A stretch of 64,000 nucleotides of DNA. Origin: CAVWNR01 sp963756525 (GTDB lineage Bacteria; Actinomycetota; Actinomycetes; Mycobacteriales; Jatrophihabitantaceae). The notes beneath the pieces are model-generated. The model had not been told where the DNA came from, did no database searches, and saw only the letters and a list, made by a program, of their open reading frames with translations. Shown piece by piece: positions 24,589 to 31,815 of this stretch. The stretch covers positions 620,001 to 684,000 of the forward strand of contig CAVWNR010000001.1 in assembly GCA_963756525.1 (NCBI GenBank), in the 5' to 3' direction. Numbering within the stretch: the stretch's first letter is position 1; each line of letters starts with the position of its first letter. The position numbers were made by a program, and so were the translations under genes.

Positions 24589-24603
24589 AGACGAGCGTCG
24601 TGA
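24478..24603 (+). other. Chain of four stop-start-coupled micro-ORFs between aroG and ltaE
   Basis: Micro-ORFs at 24478-24513, 24510-24545 and 24542-24577 each encode MSTERRLRSEK. A fourth at 24574-24603 encodes MSTERRRAS. The aroG stop, each micro-ORF and the ltaE start are linked by ATGA or GTGA overlaps, each with a GGAG upstream. The peptides are probably by-products; the arrangement would hand ribosomes from aroG to ltaE. Overlaps are seen in the sequence; translation is inferred. Confidence 0.6.
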
Positions 24604-25601
24604 TCGACCTGCGTTCGGACACCGTTACCCGACCCACGCCGGGTATGCGCGAGGCGATGGCGTCGGCCGAGGTCGGCGACGACGTGTACGGCGAGGATCC
24701 GACGGTCAACGCGCTGGAGGCGGAGGTCGCGGCGCTGCTCGGCTTCGAAGCGGGGCTGTTCGTGCCGTCCGGGACGCTGGGCAACCAGCTCGGCATGCGG
24801 CTGCTGGTGCGTCCCGGGCAGGAGCTGTTGTGCGACTCGCTGGCGCACGTGGCGCGTGCCGAGCACGGTGCGGCGGCGGTGTTCTCCGGCATCACGTTCC
24901 GCACCTGGCGGACCACCCGCGGACTGGCCGACCTCGCCGTCATCCGCGAGCTGGCCGCGCCCTCCGCCGGGCCGCACCTGGTCTCGACGGCGGCGATCGC
25001 GCTGGAGAACACGCACAACTTCGGTGGCGGCACTGTTCAGCCGGTCGACGTCGCGCGCTCGGTGATCGCCCTGGCACACGAGCACGGGCTCGGCATGCAC
25101 CTCGATGGCGCGCGGCTGTGGAACGCGCACGCGGCCACCGGGCTGTCGATGGCGGAGCTGGCCGCCGGATTCGACACCGTGTCGGTCTGCTTGTCGAAAG
25201 GGCTGGGCGCGCCGGTGGGCTCGGTGCTCGTCTCGTCCCGCGATCGGATCGCCGAGGCACGCGTCTGGCGCAAGCGCTACGGCGCGGGGATGCGGCAGGT
25301 CGGCGTGCTCGCCGCGGCCGGCCGCTACGCGCTGGCCCACCACGTCGCCCGGCTGGCCGACGACCACGCCCGTGCGGCCCGCTTGGCCAAGGCGCTCGGC
25401 GCCGACCCGTCGCTCTTCCCCACCAACATCGTCGTGCTGCAGGTGGACGATGCGCCGCGCGTGGCGGCCGCGGCGCGGGAGCGGGGCGTGCTCGTCTCCG
25501 CGCTGGGCCCGCGTGTGCTGCGGCTGGTCACCCACCTCGACGTCGACGACGACGTCGTCGACCGGGCGATCGACGTGCTGCGGCCGCTGGTCTGCGGCTA
25601 A
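24600..25601 (+). CDS. ltaE: Low-specificity L-threonine aldolase
   Basis: The 333-residue PLP enzyme begins VIDLRSDTVTRPTPGMREAM and has GEDPTVNALE and LHLDGARLWNA-type (MHLDGARLWNA) motifs. The PLP lysine lies in VCLSKGLGAPVGSVL. It cleaves threonine or allo-threonine to glycine and acetaldehyde. The GTG start overlaps the last micro-ORF stop (GTGA). The 3' end overlaps the convergent aroF by four bases. Its link to aromatic synthesis genes is positional only. Confidence 0.94.
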   Translation: MIDLRSDTVTRPTPGMREAMASAEVGDDVYGEDPTVNALEAEVAALLGFEAGLFVPSGTLGNQLGMRLLVRPGQELLCDSLAHVARAEHGAAAVFSGITFRTWRTTRGLADLAVIRELAAPSAGPHLVSTAAIALENTHNFGGGTVQPVDVARSVIALAHEHGLGMHLDGARLWNAHAATGLSMAELAAGFDTVSVCLSKGLGAPVGSVLVSSRDRIAEARVWRKRYGAGMRQVGVLAAAGRYALAHHVARLADDHARAARLAKALGADPSLFPTNIVVLQVDDAPRVAAAARERGVLVSALGPRVLRLVTHLDVDDDVVDRAIDVLRPLVCG

Positions 25602-26629
25602 CCGGCGAGGTGGGTGGCCGACGTCCGGCCGAGCAGCGCCGGGATCGTCGTCACCGCCTCCGCCAGCTCGGCGAGCGACTCGCCCACCAACGCCTGCGCG
25701 CCGTCGCACAACGCGGACTCCGGGTGCGGATGGACGTCGACCATCACCCCGTCCGCGCCGGCGGCCATGCCCGCGCGGGCGAGCGGCACGACCAGATCGC
25801 GGCGGCCGGCGGCGTGCGACGGGTCGACGATGATCGGTAGGTGGGAGAGCCGCTGCACCATCGGCACCGCCGAGACGTCGAGCATGTTGCGGATCGCCGG
25901 CTCGAATCCGCGCACGCCGCGCTCGCAGAGCACGATGTCCAGGTTGCCGCGCTGGGCGATGTACTCGGCGGCCATCAGCCACTCTTCGTAGGTCGCGGTG
26001 AGGCCGCGCTTGAGCAGCACCGGCTTGCCGGTCGCGCCGACCGCCTGCAGCAGCCCGAAGTTCTGCATGTTCCGCGCCCCGACCTGCAGCATGTCCGCGT
26101 AGGTCGCGACGGTGTCGACGTCGTTCGCGTCGACCACCTCGGTGACGACGGGCAGTTGCACCTCGTCGCGGACGTCGGCGAGGATCCGCAGCCCGGCCTC
26201 GCCGAGTCCCTGGAAGGCATACGGCGAGGTGCGCGGCTTGTAGGCCCCACCGCGCAGCAGGGTCGCTCCGGCGCGCTTGGCCAGCAGCGCCGCCTGCCTC
26301 GTCTGCTCGGCGGTCTCGACCGCGCAGGGGCCGGCGATGAGCGTGAACGTCTCAGGCCCGATCGGCACGCCGCCGACCCGCACGGTCGTCCGCCGGGCAT
26401 GGTTCTGGGCCGAGACCAGCTTGTACGGCGCGGTGATCCGCATGGTTTCGGCCACGCCGGGCAGGCCGCCGACGTCCAGCGCCTCCAGTACGTCCTCCGA
26501 GCCGATCACGCCGACGATGGTGCGCATCACGCCGCGGCTGACGAATGCCTGGCCGCCGTGCGCCTCGATGTGCGCGACGATGCCGGCGATGTCGCCGTGC
26601 GTCGCGTCCGGCGCCATGACGATGACCAT
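25598..26629 (-). CDS. aroF: DAHP synthase, class I-beta, with N-terminal regulatory domain
   Basis: The 343-residue enzyme has an N-terminal ferredoxin-like regulatory domain (about 1-70, MVIVMAPDATHGDIAGIVAHIE) like Thermotoga and Bacillus-type enzymes. A TIM-barrel catalytic part follows: LIAGPCAVE, LRGGAYKPRTSPYAFQGLG, QVGARNMQNF, PVLLKRGL and PIIVDPSHAAGRRD. It duplicates the reaction of the class II AroG nearby and may answer to different end products. ATG 26629 has TACGCT seven bases upstream (leaderless type); the frame is open to 26662. Between 26630 and 26813 I see only the promoter. Confidence 0.95.
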   Translation of the reverse strand: MVIVMAPDATHGDIAGIVAHIEAHGGQAFVSRGVMRTIVGVIGSEDVLEALDVGGLPGVAETMRITAPYKLVSAQNHARRTTVRVGGVPIGPETFTLIAGPCAVETAEQTRQAALLAKRAGATLLRGGAYKPRTSPYAFQGLGEAGLRILADVRDEVQLPVVTEVVDANDVDTVATYADMLQVGARNMQNFGLLQAVGATGKPVLLKRGLTATYEEWLMAAEYIAQRGNLDIVLCERGVRGFEPAIRNMLDVSAVPMVQRLSHLPIIVDPSHAAGRRDLVVPLARAGMAAGADGVMVDVHPHPESALCDGAQALVGESLAELAEAVTTIPALLGRTSATHLAG

Positions 26630-26636
26630 GCGCGCC

Positions 26637-26642
26637 AGCGTA
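26637..26642 (-). promoter_or_regulatory. -10 box for leaderless aroF
   Basis: TACGCT then GGCGCGC then ATG; nearly identical to the metF promoter (TACGCT-GGCACGC-ATG). Confidence 0.55.
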
Positions 26643-26813
26643 TTCGTCGATGACCTGCGCAAGATCGCCGACGGTCAGCGGCCGTCGCGCAGGGCCTTCA
26701 GCGCCGCGACGCCCGCTGCCTGCTCCGCCTCGTCGGGAACCGGCCGGGTCGCGGCTGTCGTTGGCGTGGATCAGCCCCACGCCGCCCTGGCCCGACCAGG
26801 GAGTGCGGCACCG

Positions 26814-28841
26814 TCAGTCGACGTAGAGGGTGACGGTGTCGCCCTGGTGCAGCTGCGTGCCGGCCTGCGGGTCCATCCCCACGACGATGCCCAGCGGCGC
26901 ACCGAACTGCTTGCGGATCTTCACGTTCAGGCCGAGCCCCTGGAGCGTCGACTGGGCGTCGTCGGTCGGCGTGCCGGCCACGATCGACGGCACCGTGACC
27001 AGCGGCGGACCCTGCGAGACGGTGAGTGCGATCGTGGAGAACTTCACGGCCTGCCCGCTGGCCGACGGCGACTGGCTGATAACGTCGCCCTCAGGCACGC
27101 TCGAGCTGAACGCCTGATTGACCGCGACCTTGAAGCCGGCGTCCTGCAGGGTGTTGGTCGCGTCGTCCTGGTCCTGGTTGCGCACGTCGGGCACGGCGAG
27201 CATCGGCGGCCCGGTGGAGACGACGATCGTGACCGCCTGCCCCGGCTTCACCGCGGTGCCCTTCGGCGGATCGGTGCCGAGCACTGTGCCCTTGCCGGCG
27301 GTGTCACTGGGCTGCTGGGCGAGCTGCACCTGCAGCGCGAAGTTGCACCTCGCGAGCGTGGCACGCGCCTGCGCCTCGTTGCCGCCGGCAACCGTGGGGA
27401 GCGCGCAGCGCTGCGGGCCGAGCGAGACTCGAAGCGTAATCGTGTTGTTCGGCAGCACCCGGGCGCCGGCGCCGGGAGTGGTGTCGATGACCGCATCCTT
27501 GCCGACGCTCTCGCTGTAGGTGTCCTGCACGGCGACGTGACGCAGGCCTGCGCCGCCGAGCGCGGCGAGCGCGGTGCCGCGCGACTCACCGCCGACCTGG
27601 GGGACGTGCTTGTAGCGGCCGGAGGCGAACCACCATGCGCCGTAGCCGGCCATCGCGCCGAGCAGGAGGAGCACGAGCACGACGATCAGCGCGCGGCGAG
27701 CGCCGTTGCGCCGTCGCGGCAGCGGCGCGGACGTCGCCGGCGGCGGGATGGACGGGTGCCGCGGCGGGATGGACGGGTGCCGCGGCGGCGCCTCCGCGAC
27801 GGCGGCGACCGCGGTGTCGCCCGGCCGCCAGCCGGCCTGGCCCCGGCCCGCGACGGGCTGTGCGATCGCGGTGTCGTGCGACCGCTGGCCAGGCGGGATG
27901 CGCTCGGTGACGCCGGCGCGGGCCACGCCGCCGGCGCCATCGTCGGGCCCGACTCGTGGCCGCGGCGGCACCGGGACGACCGGCAGCCCGAGATCGGTGC
28001 GCACGTCGTGCAGCTCGGCGAGGAACGCTCCGGCGTCCAGGGGACGCCCGGCCGGGTCGCGGTCGGTGGCGCGGACCACCAGGTCGTCCAGCTCCTCGGG
28101 CACCCGGCGCCCGATCCGCGACGATGGCGCGGGCACCCGGTTGTGCAGGTGCTGGTAGGCCACCGCCATCGCCGACTCGCCGACGTAGGGCGTCTCACCG
28201 GTGAGCAGTTCGAACAGCACCACGCCGGCGGAGTAGACGTCCGAACGCTGGTCGGTGCAGCCGCGGCTGATCTGCTCGGGCGGGCAGTAGGCGACTGTGC
28301 CCATCATCACCCCCGTGCGGCTGGCTGCCGACGGGTCGGCCTCGACCGCGTGGGCTAGGCCGAAGTCGGCGACCTTCACCACGCCGTCGTCGGAGAGCAG
28401 GATGTTCTCCGGCTTGACGTCGCGGTGGGCGAGCCCCGCGCGGTGCGCCGCGGCGAGCGCGGAGAGCGCCTGCTCCATGATCGACACCGCGGCGGCCGGG
28501 GCGAGCGCCCCCCGCTCGCGGATGAGGTCACGCAGGGTACGTCCGCGGACGAGTTCCATGACCAGGAAGACGTGCCCGGCGTCGGTGCCCTGGTCGAAGA
28601 CCGACACCGCGTTGACGTGCGACAGCTTGGCCGCCAGCTGCGCCTCGCGCGCGAACCGCTCGACGAACGCGGGATCCGCCGAGAGGGCGCTCGTCATGAC
28701 CTTCACGGCGACGAGGCGGTCCAGCCGCTGGTCGACGGCGCGGTACACCGTCGACATGCCGCCGCGGGCGATACCGGCCTGGATGCGGTACCGGCCCTCG
28801 AGGGTGCGGCCGACCAGCGGGTCCGCGGCGGCCGTCTGCAC
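26814..28841 (-). CDS. pknL: Transmembrane Ser/Thr protein kinase with PASTA repeats (PknL-like)
   Basis: The 675-residue kinase has a P-loop (GIARGGMSTVY), Lys47, the catalytic loop HRDVKPEN with Asp141, DFG at 159-161, a Pro-rich juxtamembrane segment with two tandem PPRHPSI copies (about 352-366), a membrane helix at about 384-405, and four extracellular PASTA domains from about 412 to the end. PASTA domains bind muropeptides or lipid II, so it senses cell-wall state. It is far longer than M. tuberculosis PknL, which lacks PASTA repeats. GTG 28841 has TAGAAT six bases upstream. Confidence 0.93.
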   Translation of the reverse strand: MQTAAADPLVGRTLEGRYRIQAGIARGGMSTVYRAVDQRLDRLVAVKVMTSALSADPAFVERFAREAQLAAKLSHVNAVSVFDQGTDAGHVFLVMELVRGRTLRDLIRERGALAPAAAVSIMEQALSALAAAHRAGLAHRDVKPENILLSDDGVVKVADFGLAHAVEADPSAASRTGVMMGTVAYCPPEQISRGCTDQRSDVYSAGVVLFELLTGETPYVGESAMAVAYQHLHNRVPAPSSRIGRRVPEELDDLVVRATDRDPAGRPLDAGAFLAELHDVRTDLGLPVVPVPPRPRVGPDDGAGGVARAGVTERIPPGQRSHDTAIAQPVAGRGQAGWRPGDTAVAAVAEAPPRHPSIPPRHPSIPPPATSAPLPRRRNGARRALIVVLVLLLLGAMAGYGAWWFASGRYKHVPQVGGESRGTALAALGGAGLRHVAVQDTYSESVGKDAVIDTTPGAGARVLPNNTITLRVSLGPQRCALPTVAGGNEAQARATLARCNFALQVQLAQQPSDTAGKGTVLGTDPPKGTAVKPGQAVTIVVSTGPPMLAVPDVRNQDQDDATNTLQDAGFKVAVNQAFSSSVPEGDVISQSPSASGQAVKFSTIALTVSQGPPLVTVPSIVAGTPTDDAQSTLQGLGLNVKIRKQFGAPLGIVVGMDPQAGTQLHQGDTVTLYVD
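27742..27783. repeat. In-frame 21-bp tandem duplication in pknL
   Basis: Two identical 21-bp units (GGCGGGATGGACGGGTGCCG plus C) encode the doubled PPRHPSI motif of the kinase juxtamembrane linker. Being in frame, copy-number change would alter linker length without breaking the gene. Confidence 0.85.
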
Positions 28842-28847
28842 GCCGTG

Positions 28848-28853
28848 ATTCTA
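28848..28853 (-). promoter_or_regulatory. -10 box for leaderless pknL
   Basis: TAGAAT lies six bases before the pknL GTG; the divergent gene's TACATT is 41 bases away. Confidence 0.55.
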
Positions 28854-28894
28854 GTTGCGTCCGATCACCTGGGCGGCCGCCGACACACGGCCCG

Positions 28895-28900
28895 TACATT
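28895..28900 (+). promoter_or_regulatory. -10 box for the spermidine synthase-like gene
   Basis: TACATT lies eight bases before GTG 28909, without a Shine-Dalgarno. Confidence 0.45.
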
Positions 28901-28908
28901 CGGCGAAC

Positions 28909-29724
28909 GTGGACGATCGGCGCGTCGAGCTGCTGGCCGACCTGGACCGTCCCGGCGGCTGGTTGCTGCTGCTGGACCGGATCCGGCAGTCCTACGTCGA
29001 CCTCGACCACCCCACCTACCTTGACTTCGAGTACACGCGCACGCTGGCCGATGTTCTCGACGCGCTGCCGCCCGGACCGCTGGCGGTGACCCACGTCGGC
29101 GGCGGCGCGCTGAGCCTGCCGCGCTACGTCGCCGCCACCCGTCCCGGCTCGCCGCAGATCGTGCTCGAGCCGGACGCCGAGCTCACCGCGCTCGTCCGCG
29201 CCCGGCTGCCGCTGCCGCGCGGCTCGCGGATCCGGGTGCGCTGCACGGCGGGACGGCCCGGCGTGGCCGCCCTGCGCGCCTGTAGTGCAGATGTGATCAT
29301 CCTCGACGCGTTCGCCGGGGGGCGGGTTCCCGCGGATCTGACGACCGTCGAATTCACCGCCGACGCCGCCCGGGTGCTGACAGCCGGCGGCGTTCTGCTG
29401 GCCAACCTCGCCGACGGGCCGCCGTTGACGTACGTCCGCCGGGTGCTCGCATCGCTGCGAACGGCGTTGCCGCACCTGCTGGTGGTGGCCGACTCCGCAG
29501 TGCTGCGCTTGCGGCGCTACGGCAACATCGAGGTGGCCGCGTCGCGGCAGCCGCTGCCGGTCGAGGAGGTCGCCCGCCGGGCCGCGGCCGCGATGTTCCC
29601 GCTGCGCGTCGTCTCCGGCGCGGCCGTGGCCGACCTCGTCGGTGGCGCCGCCCCGCTGACCGACGCCGAGCCGATGCGCTCGCCCGCGCCGCCCGACGAG
29701 ACGTGGCGCGTCGGCGAGGCATGA
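28909..29724 (+). CDS. Spermidine synthase-like Rossmann methyltransferase-fold protein
   Basis: The 271-residue protein has the SAM-type fold of spermidine synthases: an N-terminal strand region (SYVDLDHPTYLDFEYTR), the nucleotide loop VTHVGGGALSLPRYV, acidic IVLEPDAEL, and VIILDAFAGGRVPADLTTVEF. The family's catalytic Asp pair is not fully conserved, and such actinobacterial proteins often lack polyamine partners, so the reaction is uncertain. It is divergent from pknL with 67 bases between starts. GTG 28909 was chosen from spacing to the -10 box; the frame opens at 28855. Confidence 0.8.
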   Translation: MDDRRVELLADLDRPGGWLLLLDRIRQSYVDLDHPTYLDFEYTRTLADVLDALPPGPLAVTHVGGGALSLPRYVAATRPGSPQIVLEPDAELTALVRARLPLPRGSRIRVRCTAGRPGVAALRACSADVIILDAFAGGRVPADLTTVEFTADAARVLTAGGVLLANLADGPPLTYVRRVLASLRTALPHLLVVADSAVLRLRRYGNIEVAASRQPLPVEEVARRAAAAMFPLRVVSGAAVADLVGGAAPLTDAEPMRSPAPPDETWRVGEA

Positions 29725-29778
29725 TCGGCACTGCGCTCCCAAAGTCGCAGGCAAAGGTGGCGTGGCAGGCTGGGCGGC

Positions 29779-30141
29779 ATGGGCCACGACGTCGACATCC
29801 ACCTGCCGGCCGACCTGGAACTGCTCGGCCTGTCCGACGCGGCCGGCACGCTCGGCATCCCGGTCACTCGGGTCCACCAGTACCTGCGCGACGGCCACCT
29901 CGTGGCGGTGCGCGGACCGGACGGCGGACGGCGGGTGCCGGCGCTGTTCATCCGCGACGGCGCGATCGTCAAAGGCCTTCCCGGGGTGATCACCTTGCTG
30001 CGTGACGCCCGCTTCGCCGACGCCGAGATCGTCGACTGGCTGCTGCGCGCCGACGACTCGCTGCCCGGCACGCCGATCCAGGCGCTGCGCGAGAACCGGG
30101 GCACCGAGGTGAAGCGCCGGGCGCAGGTCGCCGGGTATTGA
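29779..30141 (+). CDS. Winged-helix DNA-binding protein, Rv2175c type (putative PknL substrate)
   Basis: The 120-residue protein has a MerR/excisionase-like winged helix (LSDAAGTLGIPVTRVHQYLRDGHLVAVRGPDGGRRVPALFI) and a C-terminal helical domain (LPGVITLLRDARFADAEIVDWLLRADDSLPGTPIQAL). M. tuberculosis Rv2175c, encoded next to pknL, is a DNA-binding substrate of that kinase; proximity here supports the same relation. A Thr-poor N-terminus leaves the phosphosite unclear. CAGGCT seven bases before ATG 29779 may serve as a -10 box. Confidence 0.9.
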   Translation: MGHDVDIHLPADLELLGLSDAAGTLGIPVTRVHQYLRDGHLVAVRGPDGGRRVPALFIRDGAIVKGLPGVITLLRDARFADAEIVDWLLRADDSLPGTPIQALRENRGTEVKRRAQVAGY

Positions 30142-30170
30142 CGATGAGCCGCTTGCGCGAAGAGCACTGA
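30138..30170 (+). other. Micro-ORF linking the Rv2175c-like gene to crtYc
   Basis: A TTG overlaps the upstream stop (TTGA) and reads ten codons (TMSRLREEH after the start) to a TGA five bases before the crtYc ATG. Its GAGCCGCTTGCG core resembles the aroG-ltaE repeat. Translation is inferred only. Confidence 0.3.
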
Positions 30171-30174
30171 GCTG

Positions 30175-30546
30175 ATGGCACACCTGCTGTACCTCGGCTT
30201 GCTCGCGGCGTGCTTGGCGGCCACCGCGCCGCTCGAGATCGTGCTGCGGACGCGGGTGTACGCGCGGTGGCGTCGGCTGCTCGCAGCCCTGGGCCCGACG
30301 GTGCTGCTCTTCGTCGGCTGGGACGTCTATGCGATCAGCCGTGGACAGTGGGACTACAACCGGCGGTGGATCACCGGCATCCAGCTGCCAGGCCACCTGC
30401 CGGTCGAGGAACTGCTCTTCTTCGTCGTCGTTCCGACCTGCTCGATCCTCGCCTTGGAGGCGGTACGCCGGCGCCGGCCGGACTGGACCGTGGGCGACGA
30501 GCCGCAACGGCCGCGCGAACGCGCACCGGAACGCGTCGAACCGTGA
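30175..30546 (+). CDS. crtYc: Lycopene cyclase, CrtYc-type subunit
   Basis: The 123-residue membrane protein has three predicted helices and the PVEELLFF motif typical of the small heterodimeric lycopene cyclase domain. With CrtYd it closes beta or epsilon rings on lycopene; which ring is formed cannot be told from sequence alone. Its stop overlaps the crtYd start as GTGA, so the two subunits are translationally coupled. Confidence 0.9.
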   Translation: MAHLLYLGLLAACLAATAPLEIVLRTRVYARWRRLLAALGPTVLLFVGWDVYAISRGQWDYNRRWITGIQLPGHLPVEELLFFVVVPTCSILALEAVRRRRPDWTVGDEPQRPRERAPERVEP

Positions 30547-30881
30547 GCTACACCGGGCTCGCGCTGCTCGCGGTGGCTGCCGTGATCGCCGTCGACCAGC
30601 TGCTGCTGCGCACGAATCTCTTGCGCCGCAAGGCATTCTGGACGGCGTACGCGATCGTGCTGTTCTTTCAGCTGATCGTGAACGGCATCCTGACCGGTCT
30701 GCCGGTGGTGCGCTACGACCGGGCCGCGATCATCGGCCTGCGGGTGTTTCGGGCACCGGTCGAAGATCTGGCCTTCGGCTTCGCCCTGGTCTGCCTGACA
30801 CTGTCGACCTGGGTGTGGCTGGGCCGCCGGGCGAATCGATCGAGCGACGAGCACCGCCGCGGCGCGTCGACCAGGCGCTGA
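30543..30881 (+). CDS. crtYd: Lycopene cyclase, CrtYd-type subunit
   Basis: The 112-residue partner has three membrane helices and the paired motif PVEDLAFGFALV. The TGLPVV and DRAAIIGLRVF stretches match the second half of fused fungal-type cyclases. The C-terminal 50 codons lie antisense to the 3' end of crtB, an overlap of 152 bases. GTG 30543 is coupled to crtYc. Confidence 0.9.
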   Translation: MSYTGLALLAVAAVIAVDQLLLRTNLLRRKAFWTAYAIVLFFQLIVNGILTGLPVVRYDRAAIIGLRVFRAPVEDLAFGFALVCLTLSTWVWLGRRANRSSDEHRRGASTRR

Positions 30882-31803
30882 GCAGCCCGCGCGCGGCGAC
30901 CGCAGTCCGGCGCGTCGGTGGCACCGTGGCCCGCCGGCCGAACACGTCGTACCCGCAGCGCTCGATGCGGTCGAGGATCTCGCGGTAGAGCGTGATCGAG
31001 GTGCGCAGGCAGTCCCGCGACGTCGGGTGCACCAACTCCACGCCCGCTGCGGCCCGGCGGTAGAGCGCACGCGCCCGCTCGATCTCGTGGGCCAGCACGT
31101 CGCGGATGGGCGCGTCCGTGCGGCCTGCGCTGGCGGCGCGGAGCAGGCGGGCGCGGTCGACGCCGAAGCGGCGCAGCGTCTCCTGCGGCAGGTACACCCG
31201 GCCCCGGGCGAGGTCCTCGCGGACGTCGCGGATGAAGTTGGTCAGCTGGAAAGCCATGCCGAGGTCGGCGGCGTGCGGCGCCAGGGCGTCCCACGGCGTG
31301 CGCGCGTCGGCGCGGCCGAGAATCGGCAGCATCTGCAGGCCGATCACCGCCGCCGAGCCCCACATGTACCGGGCCAGGTCGTCGAAGGTGTCGTACTCGG
31401 TGACCGTCAGGTCGGCACGCATGGCGTCGAGGAAGTCGGCGAAGTGATCTGCCGGGATCCGCCATCGGTCGATGGTGTCGATCACGGCGCGGCGAACCGG
31501 GTCGCTGGATGTGCCGCACTGCAGATCGTCGAGGAAACCGGCGCTCCAAGCCGCGAACCGGTCGGCGCGCTGCGCCGGGCAAAGCGCCGGGGACAGGTCG
31601 TCGACGATGTCGTCGGCGGTGCGGGCCAGGCCGTACAGCGCGTGGACGTAGGGACGCTTGGCCGGGGGAAGCAGCAGCGCGGATAGGTAGTACGTCTTGC
31701 CATGTGCCGCGTTGACGCCCCGGCAGCGGGCGTACGCAGCTCGCAGGTCCGGATCGGTGATGCCCGCCGCGTCGAGTTCCCAACGGGCTGTCACGGCCCC
31801 CAT
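30730..31803 (-). CDS. crtB: Phytoene/squalene synthase family, phytoene synthase
   Basis: The 357-residue enzyme joins two geranylgeranyl diphosphates into phytoene. Aspartate-rich motifs are DDIVDD near residue 65 and DVREDLARGRVYLP near 192, with KTYYLSALLLPPAKR at the front and MWGSAAVIGLQMLPI in the core. The conserved part ends near residue 300. The last 50 residues are Arg/Pro-rich, low-complexity and antisense to crtYd, so they may be a stop-loss extension. It starts 12 bases after crtI, with GAGGTGA ahead of the ATG. Confidence 0.93.
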   Translation of the reverse strand: MGAVTARWELDAAGITDPDLRAAYARCRGVNAAHGKTYYLSALLLPPAKRPYVHALYGLARTADDIVDDLSPALCPAQRADRFAAWSAGFLDDLQCGTSSDPVRRAVIDTIDRWRIPADHFADFLDAMRADLTVTEYDTFDDLARYMWGSAAVIGLQMLPILGRADARTPWDALAPHAADLGMAFQLTNFIRDVREDLARGRVYLPQETLRRFGVDRARLLRAASAGRTDAPIRDVLAHEIERARALYRRAAAGVELVHPTSRDCLRTSITLYREILDRIERCGYDVFGRRATVPPTRRTAVAARGLLSAWSTRRGGARRSIDSPGGPATPRSTVSGRPGRSRRPDLRPVPETPAGR

Positions 31804-31815
31804 GCTCGCATCACC

